In this document: positions 47,856-57,909 of the stretch, one piece after another
Layout: each line of letters starts with the position of its first letter
Numbering within the stretch: the stretch's first letter is position 1
DNA from: Myxococcales bacterium
GTDB taxonomy: Bacteria; Myxococcota_A; Polyangia; Polyangiales; Houyiibacteriaceae
Reading direction: 5' to 3'
Assembly: GCA_029861865.1 (NCBI GenBank)
Contig: JAOTYL010000002.1
Coordinates: 186,001-250,000, forward strand
DNA: 64,000 nt
Notes under the pieces: model-generated
What the model saw: only the letters and a program-made list of their open reading frames with translations
The model's database searches: none
Told to the model about the DNA's origin: nothing
Made by a program: the position numbers and the translations under genes

Positions 47856-49079
47856 ATGACGGAAGTCGAACGTTTCGAGTTCGTGGGCAGCGACGGTCAA
47901 ACCCTAGCGGGGCGATTTCATGTACCGGCAGTCGACCCTGTCGCCTACGCGATCTTTGCTCATTGCTTCACTTGTTCTAAGGAAAGCAGAGCGGCCGCTC
48001 ACATCAGCGCGGCGCTGGCTGCACAGGGCATCGCAACCCTGCGCTTTGATTTCACCGGCCTCGGTGAGAGCGAAGGTGACTTCAGCAGTACGACCTTCTC
48101 GCACAACGTCGACGATGTCGTCGCGGCCGCAAACGCGCTCAAGGAACGCCGCCGCGCTCCTGCACTGCTGGTCGGCCATAGCCTCGGTGGGTCCGCTGCA
48201 TTGGCCGCTGCATCGCAAATTCCAGAGGTCGTTGCGGTAGCGACGATCGGCGCACCTGTCGAGCCACAGCATGTCGCCCGGCTATTTGGCGCGACTATCG
48301 AAGAGATCAACGAAGTCGGGCAAGCTGAAGTAGACCTCGGCGGCCGCCCCTTCACGATTCGCAAGACCTTCCTCGAAGACCTCGAAGCAAATTGCAACAA
48401 GGAGAAGATCCGATCACTCCGAAAGGCCCTACTCATCTTTCATTCCCCGCAAGACCGCATCGTCGATGTCGACAATGCGCGGTTGATCTACGAAGCCGCG
48501 CGGCATCCGAAGAGCTTCATTTCGTTGGACGGAGCCGACCACTTGCTCAATCGACGGGCAGACGCAGCGTATGTAGCTACGGTACTGAGGGCATGGGCGA
48601 GTCGCTACTTGCCAGAGGACATCGAGGAGGTACCCGAGGATGCACCCGAGGGCGGGGTCGTCGTCGAAGGAAAGACAGCAGGATACCTCCAGCGGATCCA
48701 AGCAAGGGGGCATGTCTTTTCGGCGGATGAGCCGGTGACCGTCGGGGGAACCGACCTCGGTCCAACGCCGTACGAGCTTCTGCTTGCAGGCCTCGGCGCC
48801 TGCACGTCGATCACGCTCAGGATGTATGCGCGACGCAAGGAATGGCCGCTCGAGAGTGTACGGGTCAAGCTCCGACACGACCGAGTTCACGCCAAAGACG
48901 TGGAGGACTCCGAGAAAGAATCCGGCATGGTGGACGTGATCGACAAAGAGCTCGAGCTCGAAGGAGACCTCACCCAGGAGCAACGCGAGCGCCTCTTCGA
49001 GATGGCTGGGCGTTGCCCGGTGCATCGAACTCTCCTCAACGAGATCAAGATCCGTTCGGAGCTGGTTACCGAGGCTTGA
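47856..49079 (+). CDS. Alpha/beta hydrolase-OsmC fusion protein
   Basis: 407 residues from ATG 47856, with GGAG 6 bp upstream. Residues 1-255: alpha/beta hydrolase with AHCFTCSKES, FDFTGLGESEG, VGHSLGGSAAL (Ser nucleophile) and DGADHLL (His). Residues 270-407: OsmC domain with GGTDLGPTPYELLLAGLGACTSITLRMYARRK and GRCPVHRTL, keeping both redox cysteines. OsmC domains reduce organic peroxides. The same fusion is widespread in Proteobacteria. The ABC-F gene follows after 1 bp. Confidence 0.92.
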   Translation: MTEVERFEFVGSDGQTLAGRFHVPAVDPVAYAIFAHCFTCSKESRAAAHISAALAAQGIATLRFDFTGLGESEGDFSSTTFSHNVDDVVAAANALKERRRAPALLVGHSLGGSAALAAASQIPEVVAVATIGAPVEPQHVARLFGATIEEINEVGQAEVDLGGRPFTIRKTFLEDLEANCNKEKIRSLRKALLIFHSPQDRIVDVDNARLIYEAARHPKSFISLDGADHLLNRRADAAYVATVLRAWASRYLPEDIEEVPEDAPEGGVVVEGKTAGYLQRIQARGHVFSADEPVTVGGTDLGPTPYELLLAGLGACTSITLRMYARRKEWPLESVRVKLRHDRVHAKDVEDSEKESGMVDVIDKELELEGDLTQEQRERLFEMAGRCPVHRTLLNEIKIRSELVTEA

Positions 49080-49080
49080 T

Positions 49081-51060
49081 TTGACGACGGTTGCTGCGCT
49101 CAATGATGTTTCGCTCACGCTCGGGGGCGCGACGCTTCTCGACGGGCTGGGCCTGCAGGTGCACGACGGCGACCACATCGGACTCGTAGGACCCAACGGC
49201 TCAGGGAAGTCGAGCTTGCTGCGACTGCTTGCCGGCGAGCTCGAGCCCGACGGCGGACGAATCACCACGGCCGAGGGGGTCCGGGTCGGCTTCTTGCCAC
49301 AAGAGATCGCACAGTTCCCCGACCAACCGCTCTTCGCGTTCGTCTACGATAGCGTCGCTGAGCGACCGCAGTTGCGCCGTAAGCTCGAACGAGCCGAGTC
49401 ACGTTTGGCGAAGCTCCAAAGCTCGAAAGAGGCCGACGAGGCCGAGTTGGTCGAGGCTGCCAGCAGCGTTGCGGAGCTCCATGAGCGCACGGTGAGCCTC
49501 GACGGTCAATTCTCGGCGCACCAGGCGAAGCAGATCCTGCACGGCTTGGGTTTTGCGCAAAGCGACCACCGCCGCCCGCTTTCCGAGCTGAGCGGCGGTT
49601 GGAAAATGCGCGCGGTTCTCGCCTCGCTCCTGTTTCAAAAACCGGGGCTCTTGCTTCTCGACGAGCCGACCAACCATTTGGACATGCCATCGGTAGCGTG
49701 GTTCTCGAAATTTCTGCGATCTTACGGTCACGCCCTCTTCCTGGTCTCTCACGATCGGGAGTTCCTCAACGAACAGGTCAATCGGATCGTGAGCTTCGAG
49801 CCCGAGGGCGTGCGAACATTCCGTGGCAATTACGACGGCTATTTGAAGCAACGCGACGAAGAACGACAGGTCCTCGAGAACCGATCAAAGAACCTCGAAC
49901 GAGAGAAAGCCCACCTCGAGCAGTTCGTTCGGCGATTCAGGGCCAAGGCCAGCAAGGCGGCACAAGTCCAAAGCCGAGTCCGCATGCTCGAAAAGATGGA
50001 GAACGTTGAGCTGTATCGGTCTGCACGCGAGACACGCTTCTCGTTTCCACCGACCGCCCGAGGGCCCCGCGTACCGCTTCGCGTCGATGAGCTCTCGAAG
50101 TCATTCGGAGACCTCGTCGTCCTCGACCGGGTTACGCTGGCAGTCGAGCGCGGCGACCGCGTGGCCATCGTAGGACCCAACGGCGCCGGCAAGACTACGC
50201 TTCTCAAGATCCTCTCCGGCGAGATCGACCCGACCGCGGGCCGCGTGCAGCTGCCAGGGCTGTCAGAAGTACGGTACTTCGCCCAGCATCACGCCGAAGC
50301 ACTAAACCTCCAGCGGACCGTCTACGACGAAGTCATGTGCTCGAGTGATCAATCGAGCGCTCAGCGGGTCCGGGCAGTGCTCGGCGCTCTGTTGTTCGAC
50401 GAGCTCGCGATCGAAAAGCGCGTCTCGGTGCTGTCGGGCGGCGAAAGGGCGCGCGTCGCGCTCGCCAAGATCCTCGTGCGGCCGGGCAACGTGCTGCTGA
50501 TGGACGAGCCCACCAACCACCTAGACCTTCAAACCACCGAGGCGCTGACCGATGCCCTTGCCACCTTCGATGGCACGCTCTTGTTCGTCAGCCACAACCG
50601 TGCCTTCATCCGGCGACTCGTGACGAAACTGTGGGTCGTTCAAGACGGACAGGTCGAAAGCTACCCCGGTACCCTCGATGATTACCTCTGGTCCTGCCAG
50701 GAGCGTGAAGTCGCGCCGGCCACCGATGCCGCCGTCAAGCCGGAAAGCCAAAAGAAGAGCCAGCACGCGCGCAAAGAACAGCGACGCCGGGACGCAGAGC
50801 TCCGAGCGACACAGAACCGTGAGCTCAAGCCTCTCGAGAAGCGGGTGAAGGCCCTCGAAGAACGGATCGCGGAGCTCGAGGAAGCGATCGGTCAACACAC
50901 CAAAGACCTGAGCATGCCCGAGCTCTATGACGACGCTTCGAAGAGGGACACCGTGATTCAACAAATGCAGACCGCACAGGCGGAGCTCGAGCGGTCCTTT
51001 GGGGAATGGAGCGAAACGCACGAAAAATTGGAGCGGCTCAAGGCGAGCTTCGACGCATGA
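49081..51060 (+). CDS. ABC-F family ATPase (Uup-like)
   Basis: 659 residues with two ABC domains and no membrane segment: first GLVGPNGSGKSSLLRL near residue 36, LSGGWKMR, LLLLDEPTNHLD; second GPNGAGKTTLLK near 363, LSGGERARVAL, VLLMDEPTNHLD. A charged linker lies between them and a C-terminal coiled coil (about 570-655) rich in K/E binds nucleic acid in Uup-like proteins. Acts on ribosomes or DNA, not transport. TTG start at 49081 immediately after the previous stop. Confidence 0.93.
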   Translation: MTTVAALNDVSLTLGGATLLDGLGLQVHDGDHIGLVGPNGSGKSSLLRLLAGELEPDGGRITTAEGVRVGFLPQEIAQFPDQPLFAFVYDSVAERPQLRRKLERAESRLAKLQSSKEADEAELVEAASSVAELHERTVSLDGQFSAHQAKQILHGLGFAQSDHRRPLSELSGGWKMRAVLASLLFQKPGLLLLDEPTNHLDMPSVAWFSKFLRSYGHALFLVSHDREFLNEQVNRIVSFEPEGVRTFRGNYDGYLKQRDEERQVLENRSKNLEREKAHLEQFVRRFRAKASKAAQVQSRVRMLEKMENVELYRSARETRFSFPPTARGPRVPLRVDELSKSFGDLVVLDRVTLAVERGDRVAIVGPNGAGKTTLLKILSGEIDPTAGRVQLPGLSEVRYFAQHHAEALNLQRTVYDEVMCSSDQSSAQRVRAVLGALLFDELAIEKRVSVLSGGERARVALAKILVRPGNVLLMDEPTNHLDLQTTEALTDALATFDGTLLFVSHNRAFIRRLVTKLWVVQDGQVESYPGTLDDYLWSCQEREVAPATDAAVKPESQKKSQHARKEQRRRDAELRATQNRELKPLEKRVKALEERIAELEEAIGQHTKDLSMPELYDDASKRDTVIQQMQTAQAELERSFGEWSETHEKLERLKASFDA

Positions 51061-51105
51061 CCTCGTTTTTCCGCACGGCTCTTCGCATACGATAGAATCG
51101 GCCAC

Positions 51106-53166
51106 ATGGCTTCGCGACGTGGGTGGGGCGCAGCGTCGATCCTCTTGGGTCTTCTCGTCGTCCTGGTCTTCATCCCTGGGCTCAGCGACGAGTTCACCTG
51201 GGATGACAACGGCCTGATCCGCACTAACGAGAACGTGCAACGACCGGAACGCTACCGCGAGGCGCTTAGCACGCATTTCTGGAACGTCTCGGAGAACGCA
51301 GTCGAAGCAAACGAGACCTACAATCACTTGTACAGGCCGCTCGTGACGCTGGCTTACATCGCTCAGTATCGACTCTTCGGCCTCGACGCCATGGGCTACA
51401 GGGTGGTCAGCCTCGCGCTGCACGTGCTCTGTTGCGTCTTGGCGTTCTTTTGGCTCACGCGGCGACTCCCAGCCGACAACGACCGCCATCGCCTGGTCGC
51501 TTTCAGCTTGGGTGCCGCCGTTTTCGCCCTCCACCCGAGCCGGGTCGAGGCTGTTTCTTGGATTTCGGGAAGCACCGAGCTCTGGATGTGCGCGCTCGTT
51601 TTGTTGGGCGCGCTGGCTTTCGACTCGAATCGAAGCTGGGTGGCAGGGATCCTGCTCGCGGTCGCGCTCTTTGCGAAGGAGTCCGCCGTAGTCGCGGCCC
51701 CACTGCTCCTGGTCGATCGGTTCTTGGTCCATGGAGGTCGGAACCGAGCTGCATCGCTCGCGCTCACGACTCCCGTGATCGCAGCATTGATCGCGCGGAT
51801 TTGGATCGTCGAAGTCGACCTGCCTTCGGGAGAAGCCCGTGATGCGTTGCCCCGGGCTCTCGCTTCGTTGGGTCTATACGCCCAGCAAGTCGTCGCCCCC
51901 TGGAACCCGACCGCCTTCCCCGGCATGCGGGTCTACTCGTGTGGGACCGGGGAGTCATTCTCGGCAGGCTGGTTGTTCGCCGGAACAATCTTCGTTCTAG
52001 CCATCGCGGCGCTTGGCATCCTCGCGCTTCGGCGAAACGCGTGGCGACCGGTTTTCGCCGATACCTTGTGGCTGGTAGTTCCGCTACTGCCGGTCGTGAA
52101 CCTGCTCGACTTGGGGAGTCGCAACCTGACCGCGGATCGGTTCTTGTACCTGCCGATGCTGGGCATAGCCGCGATTGCGGCGCGCGGCATCTTGTGGCTC
52201 CTCGACAGACGACCCACCATTGGAAGGGCAACGGCGGTCGCTGTCGTAGTGCTCGTCGCAGGCTTTGCGGTCGTGACGTCGCTCCACTCGCGCGTGTTCG
52301 CTTCGTCGTCTTCGTTCTGGGAGTACGAAGCAGAGCGCAACCCCGAGAACCCGTTCGCACTCCACGCGGTCGGCACTGCGCGCACGCGGGCAGGGCTTCG
52401 AAACACAGGGCTCGCGCTTCTCCAACGCGCACAAGCACTCGCCGAGCGCACGTGCGTTCACACGGATGCGGTCCGTGCCGCGAAAGATCTCGCGTGGGCA
52501 CTCTCGTTGACCGCCGGTCCCGATGACCGAGATAATCTCACCAGGCTGCAAGCCATGTATGCGCAGGTACCGCGGGACGGCCTTTTCGAGCACGACGGGC
52601 CCTCGGGCTGGTCCGTTCAGCTAATGCCGGAAGAAACCCGCGCCCTCATCTCCAACGAGCTCTACTACGCCCTACCCCTAGCCACGATCGAGGCGCGGCT
52701 AGGTCACGTCGATGAGGCGATGACGATTCTCGAGGCCTCGGCGTTGGGCAGGACCGCGCTTCATGCTCAATCCCGTTCTCTACGACTGCAGCTGCTCGCC
52801 GGCCAGGGACGCTTGCGCCAATCGCTCATCGAGCTCGCAAAAGAGCGGTCCATTCCCGATGTCGAAAGCCTGACCTCCGTCCTCGGCACCTTGCACGAGA
52901 CGCTCAAGCGCCTGCATATCGCGCCCGAAGACCAAGCAGCCCTGGCCCGCTATGCGCTCGGGTTTGGCCAAGCACCGAACCATCTCGAGGCCCTGTCAGC
53001 CCGAGACCGAACGGTCCTAGAAGCCCTACGCGCCTACAGCATCGATGAGCCAGTCGACATAGATGCCCTAAAGTCGTACGCGGAAAACTCCGGCGAGCTA
53101 GCCCGCTTGATTCGACTGGCGGAGCGAAGGGACGGCATTCGCAATCTCGACGCCCAACTCCAGTAG
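51106..53166 (+). CDS. TMTC-like multispanning protein with C-terminal helical repeats
   Basis: 686 residues. Residues 1-400 hold about ten hydrophobic segments; the first external loop has FTWDDNGLIRTNE, with the acidic pair typical of GT-C glycosyltransferases, then HPSRVEAVSWISGSTEL and RYLYLPMLG-like RFLYLPMLGI. Residues 430-680 are soluble alpha-helical, TPR-like. The plan matches TMTC/DUF1736-type O-mannosyltransferases of bacteria. Sugar and acceptor unknown. Ends at the GCCAGC repeat. Confidence 0.75.
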   Translation: MASRRGWGAASILLGLLVVLVFIPGLSDEFTWDDNGLIRTNENVQRPERYREALSTHFWNVSENAVEANETYNHLYRPLVTLAYIAQYRLFGLDAMGYRVVSLALHVLCCVLAFFWLTRRLPADNDRHRLVAFSLGAAVFALHPSRVEAVSWISGSTELWMCALVLLGALAFDSNRSWVAGILLAVALFAKESAVVAAPLLLVDRFLVHGGRNRAASLALTTPVIAALIARIWIVEVDLPSGEARDALPRALASLGLYAQQVVAPWNPTAFPGMRVYSCGTGESFSAGWLFAGTIFVLAIAALGILALRRNAWRPVFADTLWLVVPLLPVVNLLDLGSRNLTADRFLYLPMLGIAAIAARGILWLLDRRPTIGRATAVAVVVLVAGFAVVTSLHSRVFASSSSFWEYEAERNPENPFALHAVGTARTRAGLRNTGLALLQRAQALAERTCVHTDAVRAAKDLAWALSLTAGPDDRDNLTRLQAMYAQVPRDGLFEHDGPSGWSVQLMPEETRALISNELYYALPLATIEARLGHVDEAMTILEASALGRTALHAQSRSLRLQLLAGQGRLRQSLIELAKERSIPDVESLTSVLGTLHETLKRLHIAPEDQAALARYALGFGQAPNHLEALSARDRTVLEALRAYSIDEPVDIDALKSYAENSGELARLIRLAERRDGIRNLDAQLQ

Positions 53167-53167
53167 G

Positions 53168-53213
53168 GTGCCAGCGTCAGCGCCAGTGCCAGCGCCAGCG
53201 CCAGCGCCAGCGC
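53168..53213. repeat. GCCAGC hexamer repeat between convergent genes
   Basis: About 46 bp of GCCAGC/GTCAGC/GCCAGT units, the same family as 9640-9810, filling the whole gap between the convergent TMTC-like and beta-propeller genes. Confidence 0.85.
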
Positions 53214-53214
53214 T

Positions 53215-55287
53215 CTAGTACGTTGCTGTCGCTACGGGGGTCTCTAGGTCGCCCACGTTGTGGACCAACACGCCGCCGTGGCTGATCGAATAGATGTACT
53301 CGTCGATGAAGACGCCGCGTGACACCTGGGGGAAGTATCCGCAGTCGCGGTAGAAGGCATCACCCACGAATGCGCCATCAATGGGAGGTATCCAGCCACC
53401 GCAATCGTTGATGACGAGGGCCGAGTGGTCGACACTTCCGCGCCGCGACAAGCCGGCGTCCGCGCTGACGTCCCAGAGCTCGAGGGTGCTCGAGAAATCT
53501 CCCTCGTTGGAAACGAAGGGAAACGCGAGAATCCCTTGATCAGCATAGAAGTTGAATGCCTTGTGATTGCGATTCGCCTCGGAAAAGCCCTGGCCCACGA
53601 GCGCTTTGAACTTCTGCACGGGATTCGCCGGGTTGGAAACGTCGAAGATCTGTAACGCCGTGCCGTTATTGATCTGCGTTTGCTCGTCGATGTCGCGGCC
53701 GATGGTCAGCAGATGGTCATCGCCGAGGGGGTGCATGTAGTCGCTGAACCCGGGGATCTTCAGCTCGCCCAGAACCGTAGGCTTCGTCGGGTCGCTGAGA
53801 TCGATCGCGAACAGGGGGTCGATCTGACGGAACGTGACGATGTATCCGAGGTCACCGATGAACCGCGCCGAAAAGATGCGCTCGCCCTCGGCCAACGGCG
53901 GCGTTGCACCCACGACGGCGAGCCGACCCTCCTCGAGGCTCATGGTGGTCACGAAATTGTGAGTCACCGATGGGATCCAAACGTCGCCATCCCGCCAAGT
54001 CTCTCGGGTCGTGGCGATTCGGATCACGCCACCTCGCTCGTCGATCGAGAACTGATCGTTGACCAGCCCCGGAACGAAGCCCGAGCCCTGATAGGGAGTG
54101 CGCTGCGCCTCGGAGGACACCGCAAACCGGTGGACGGCTGTCCGATTGTGGTCGATATCGCGGTCGAACCAACCGTAGTCGGGCTGGGCCAGAATCAAAG
54201 TGTCGGCGTTGGCATAGACCTGCGACGCCTGACCTAAGATCGACGTGATGGCCGCGTCCCCTCCTGCGGCGATGTCGATCCCGAGGATCTGCGTCATCCC
54301 GTGATCGGTGAAGCCGGGCAGTGGCGAGTAGAAGTCCGCGCACTGAGGCGCCCGTTGCTGAATCTCACCTTCGACTCGCTCACCCCAAACCGGGAGCCAC
54401 TCCTCGAGGGTGGTTTCGGGGATCGCCGCCTTCGCGGCTGTGGCCCAGAGTCGAGCTCGCTCTATCTCTTCCTCCCGCGTTTGCGGGTAGGGCTCTGCGT
54501 ACACAACTTCCCAGAACTGGGGCACCGTCGGAGGTTGTTTCAATTGGGTTTGAAGGACGGCGCGAACGATGTTGTCGTGCCTTCGTGACGAGGTGTAGTA
54601 GCCCTCGACATAGATCTCTCGGATGGCCTCGGGCGTATCGCCTTCGAGCGAGATGACGGTCGTCTTCGTGTACGAGGGTCCGCAATAATAGTACGCTTCG
54701 TCCGCCGCGATTCCTACGGGCTCGGGCCCTCCGTTGCAGAGGTCACCGCCGCCTAGGGCTTCGACGCCGAACACGTTGGAGAATACGACGGCACGGTCGC
54801 CTTCGACGAACATCTCGATCGGGTACCCTTCGATCTGGAGATCGGCGACCCTCGAAGTCTCCGCAGCCGGCCACGAGTCGAACTCGTGGAACCCGTCGCC
54901 GCGGATCACGTAGAGCTTGGTTCCACCATCGCCAACCTTCACGATGTCGGCTTCGTCGACGCTCGCCACCTGACGGTTGGTGTCCGACACCCCAGAGGGC
55001 GTGTCGCCGTCAGCGCCCGCTGTTGGCGCGGCCGTGTCGTCGGGAGCGCCTTCAAGCACACCATCAAAGAAGACCGGTCCACCGCGACCGTACAAATCAT
55101 CATCCTCGAAGGCCTTGAGCTCGAGCTCCACCTGCGCGATCGCGTCCTCTTGAATCGCTTGGAGGACCTCGCCGCACGTCCTGGCTTGCCGGAGCGCGCC
55201 TTCGTACTCGCTGACCTCGGGATTGGGGGTGCAGCCGACCAGGCCGGCGGCCACCACAAAGCAAAGAACCACATGACAATTGCGCAT
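53215..55287 (-). CDS. Secreted beta-propeller lipoprotein
   Basis: 690 residues. Signal peptide CHVVLCFVVAAGLVGC with lipobox LVGC gives lipidation at Cys19. The body is a beta-propeller domain of the type seen in secreted archaeal and bacterial proteins: VDEADIVKVGDGGTKLYVIRG, repeated ARFIGDLGYIVTFRQIDPLFAIDLSDPTKPTVLGELKIPGFSDYMHPLGDDHLLTIGRD blades, and FPFVSNEG. A low-complexity T/A/D stretch lies near residue 95. Surface-exposed, function unknown; common in Myxococcota. Confidence 0.85.
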   Translation of the reverse strand: MRNCHVVLCFVVAAGLVGCTPNPEVSEYEGALRQARTCGEVLQAIQEDAIAQVELELKAFEDDDLYGRGGPVFFDGVLEGAPDDTAAPTAGADGDTPSGVSDTNRQVASVDEADIVKVGDGGTKLYVIRGDGFHEFDSWPAAETSRVADLQIEGYPIEMFVEGDRAVVFSNVFGVEALGGGDLCNGGPEPVGIAADEAYYYCGPSYTKTTVISLEGDTPEAIREIYVEGYYTSSRRHDNIVRAVLQTQLKQPPTVPQFWEVVYAEPYPQTREEEIERARLWATAAKAAIPETTLEEWLPVWGERVEGEIQQRAPQCADFYSPLPGFTDHGMTQILGIDIAAGGDAAITSILGQASQVYANADTLILAQPDYGWFDRDIDHNRTAVHRFAVSSEAQRTPYQGSGFVPGLVNDQFSIDERGGVIRIATTRETWRDGDVWIPSVTHNFVTTMSLEEGRLAVVGATPPLAEGERIFSARFIGDLGYIVTFRQIDPLFAIDLSDPTKPTVLGELKIPGFSDYMHPLGDDHLLTIGRDIDEQTQINNGTALQIFDVSNPANPVQKFKALVGQGFSEANRNHKAFNFYADQGILAFPFVSNEGDFSSTLELWDVSADAGLSRRGSVDHSALVINDCGGWIPPIDGAFVGDAFYRDCGYFPQVSRGVFIDEYIYSISHGGVLVHNVGDLETPVATATY

Positions 55288-55401
55288 CCTCGTCCTCCTG
55301 ATATGCGCCTAAAAGAAGCAATTCGCGTGCCCGCGAAAACCCAAGTGATTTCAGGGTAGCGCTTGGGCCAACTTGTGCCACTAGGCCCGTTCTTGCGGGG
55401 G

Positions 55402-56049
55402 CTACTGTATGGGCACCTGGGTTTGGGGCCCCCATTTTTTCTCGACGAACCAGGCGGCCACGGCAAGCCCCAAATACGAAGACAGGGCCATGACCGCAAA
55501 CAGCGTCGGGGATTCGGGAAGGGGCAGGACGATGTTACTGTATTGCATCCCGAGCATCGCGATGGCGAAGATCCAGATGGGGAGCTTGGCGCGCGCGTAC
55601 CTGGCGTAGATCGCAACGCCTCCGAGAAGCACGCCAGCCTCGAAAACGAATGCGATCACGGGATGGTTCCACAGCCCGAAGCCGACTTTGTATTCATTCC
55701 CCCAGAGCGGAAGGTCCGCGACATGTACCGGTAGATCGAGGATCCAATGGGAAAGCACGCAAAGACCGATCACGATCCCACCCCGTCGTCCCCAGGCGAA
55801 GCTTCCAAGCCATCCGACGATCAGCGCCCAGCCGATCGACGCGGTCAGGCTGTGCGTATACGGCATGTAATAGAGATCGAGCGGGCTCGACGCGGTAAAG
55901 CCTTCGGTGAGGCGGACCTTCTCGACCCCGGCCATCACCAGGATCGACCAAAGCACGTCGACGAATTGAACAGCCAAGAACAGGACCCACAACGGAACCC
56001 CACCTGTCCACCGAAGAGCGAAGCTCGGTCCGTAGTGCCCAACGAACAT
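55402..56049 (-). CDS. Multispanning membrane protein of unknown function
   Basis: 215 residues from ATG 56049 (MFVGHYGPSFALRW). About six hydrophobic segments; YMPYTHSLTASIGWALIVGWL and LSHWILDLPVHVADLPLWG place histidines and an aspartate in the pattern of the YdjM/DUF457-like membrane hydrolase group. No firm family. It diverges from the small gene at 56094 with a 44-bp gap. Confidence 0.75.
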   Translation of the reverse strand: MFVGHYGPSFALRWTGGVPLWVLFLAVQFVDVLWSILVMAGVEKVRLTEGFTASSPLDLYYMPYTHSLTASIGWALIVGWLGSFAWGRRGGIVIGLCVLSHWILDLPVHVADLPLWGNEYKVGFGLWNHPVIAFVFEAGVLLGGVAIYARYARAKLPIWIFAIAMLGMQYSNIVLPLPESPTLFAVMALSSYLGLAVAAWFVEKKWGPQTQVPIQ

Positions 56050-56093
56050 GAAGCGCACCCTACCAGCGATAGGCGTGCTAGAACACGGTCGTG

Positions 56094-56456
56094 ATGACCG
56101 AGGCCAAGTCTGGAAAAAAGATCGTAGCGCTCCTTTTGGGGTTCGTTGCGCTGGCGGTGTTCGTCGCATGGCTCGGTTTCAAGGGCATACAAGGGCCGGG
56201 TGGGCCGGAGGGCACCGAGCTCACTGGGGCGCCCCGCGTCCTTGCTGAAGGTGTCATCTACGAAGCCAAGAGCGGCGACCCCGCGGTCGTTACAGCGCAG
56301 AACATTCGCTCTGGGAAGCTGGTGTGGCGCTCGGAGCTCGGCGCGATCACGACGCAACCGGTTCTGGTCGTCGAGGAGGATGTGATCGAAGTCCAAATCG
56401 CCGGCACACCATGGATGACCCTCGAGCGCGCGTCGGGGAAGCCGGTGGAACGATGA
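56094..56456 (+). CDS. Small single-span membrane protein
   Basis: 120 residues from ATG 56094 (a GTG one codon earlier is possible). One N-terminal membrane segment (IVALLLGFVALAVFVAWLG), then about 85 residues with a beta-rich PQQ-repeat-like look (VVTAQNIRSGKLVWRSELG, WMTLERASGKPVER), probably periplasmic. Function unknown. Confidence 0.65.
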   Translation: MTEAKSGKKIVALLLGFVALAVFVAWLGFKGIQGPGGPEGTELTGAPRVLAEGVIYEAKSGDPAVVTAQNIRSGKLVWRSELGAITTQPVLVVEEDVIEVQIAGTPWMTLERASGKPVER

Positions 56457-56470
56457 GCGAGTCTTCAACT

Positions 56471-56509
56471 CCGTGGCACCGGCGCTGGCACTGACACTGC
56501 CGCTGCCGC
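56471..56509. repeat. Third GCCAGC-family repeat, opposite orientation
   Basis: GGCACCGGCGCTGGCACTGA continuing into CACTGCCGCTGCCGCT: reverse-complement form of the GYCRGY hexamer repeat, between the convergent 56094 and MATE genes. Confidence 0.75.
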
Positions 56510-57874
56510 TCAGCGAAGCTCGATCGTCTGCCAGCGGCCGGCTTTCCACATCAAAGTGAAGGTCATCCCCTGCATGAGACGATATATGATCTGCGCGCCA
56601 AAGACTGCGACCAAGCCCATTCCAAGCACCGGACCGACGAGGTACACCGCGGGCAAGAACAGAAGCCACTGAAAGCTGGTGGCGATGATCATCACGCGCT
56701 TGACGTCGCCGACCCCCATCAGCGCGTTCATGAGGACCATTCCCAGCGTGTCGATGAACAGCGAGGCAGCGACGATCCGCAAGGGGGTGGTGGCGAGCGC
56801 CAACGTTGACGGTTCGTGGATGAACACGCCGAGAATCCATTCGGGCACGAGCACACCCGGCAAGCTCAACAAACCGACGACGGCGACGGCGATCTTGGTG
56901 ACATCCCAACCCCACTGTTTCGCGTCGTTGGGATCGCTCCGACCGAGCGATTGACCGGCAAGCGACGCAGCAGCAAGACCAAAGCCGAGGCCGGGCAAGA
57001 TCCCGACGAGGATCAAGTCGATGATTACCTTCGTCGCAGCCAGCTCCGAGGTCCCCATCCGAGCCACCAAGGCGAGAAACATGGTCATGCCCGCCGCGAA
57101 GAAGAACTGCTGTAGCCCTGCCGGCGCCGCGAGCTTGAGAATCGTCGTCACCGTTTGGCGGTCGGGAAGGCCGTGCATGAATCCAGCATCGCGTGCGTAG
57201 CTCCGGCCGAGAAAGAAGTACGACACCGTGCCAAAAATTGTCGAGATCGCCGACGCGACCCCAGCACCCGTCGCCCCAAGCTCTGGCGCACCGAGGTTGC
57301 CGAAGATCAGCACCCAGTTGAGGAAGATGTTGAGCACGTGCATCGAAATGAGGGTGCGCATGTAGAGAATGGACTTGTCGACCGCATTCCAATAGCCACG
57401 AAACGCGAAGTTCATGCCCATGGCGGCCATCGCAAAGAGGCGGGCGCGCAGGTACGGAACCCCCTGCTCTACCACTGCCGTGTCCGTCGACAGCCAAGGG
57501 AAGTATTCGGGGGCAAACGTGATCAGAACTGCCGACCACGGAACGGCGACGATCACGGCGATCAGCAAGCCCCCGTTGAGCGGTATCGCTGTTTCGGATC
57601 GCCTTGCCTCCCCGACCCGCCGGGCGGCCATCGCTTGCACGCCGGCCGACAGTCCGAGCACGAACGACGAAAGCAGAAAGTTTGCGAAGCCCCCGAGCCC
57701 GACACCCGCCAGGGCTGCGTCACCGAGCGTGCCAACCATCGCCGTATCGACCAGGTTGAGCACGTTCTGGGAGAGCATGCCTCCGATGATCGGAAGGGCG
57801 AGACCTAGGATTCGTCGTCGCCGCTCGACAGGCACGGCCAACAGGTGTGCCTTCGCGACGGCTGGCTCATCCAC
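56510..57874 (-). CDS. MATE-family efflux transporter
   Basis: 454 residues with twelve predicted membrane segments. LALPIIGGMLSQNVLNLVDTAMVG near residue 24, LGDAALAGVGLGGF, AARRVGE, and the second-half repeat PAGLQQFFFAAGMTMFLALVARMGTSELAATKVI show the two-lobed MATE/NorM-DinF fold. Exports cationic or lipid-like compounds using Na+ or H+. GTG start. A hexamer repeat directly follows its stop. Confidence 0.93.
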   Translation of the reverse strand: MDEPAVAKAHLLAVPVERRRRILGLALPIIGGMLSQNVLNLVDTAMVGTLGDAALAGVGLGGFANFLLSSFVLGLSAGVQAMAARRVGEARRSETAIPLNGGLLIAVIVAVPWSAVLITFAPEYFPWLSTDTAVVEQGVPYLRARLFAMAAMGMNFAFRGYWNAVDKSILYMRTLISMHVLNIFLNWVLIFGNLGAPELGATGAGVASAISTIFGTVSYFFLGRSYARDAGFMHGLPDRQTVTTILKLAAPAGLQQFFFAAGMTMFLALVARMGTSELAATKVIIDLILVGILPGLGFGLAAASLAGQSLGRSDPNDAKQWGWDVTKIAVAVVGLLSLPGVLVPEWILGVFIHEPSTLALATTPLRIVAASLFIDTLGMVLMNALMGVGDVKRVMIIATSFQWLLFLPAVYLVGPVLGMGLVAVFGAQIIYRLMQGMTFTLMWKAGRWQTIELR

Positions 57875-57909
57875 CCGGCGACTCTAGGACGCGGCGCGAT
57901 GCTCGCAAG

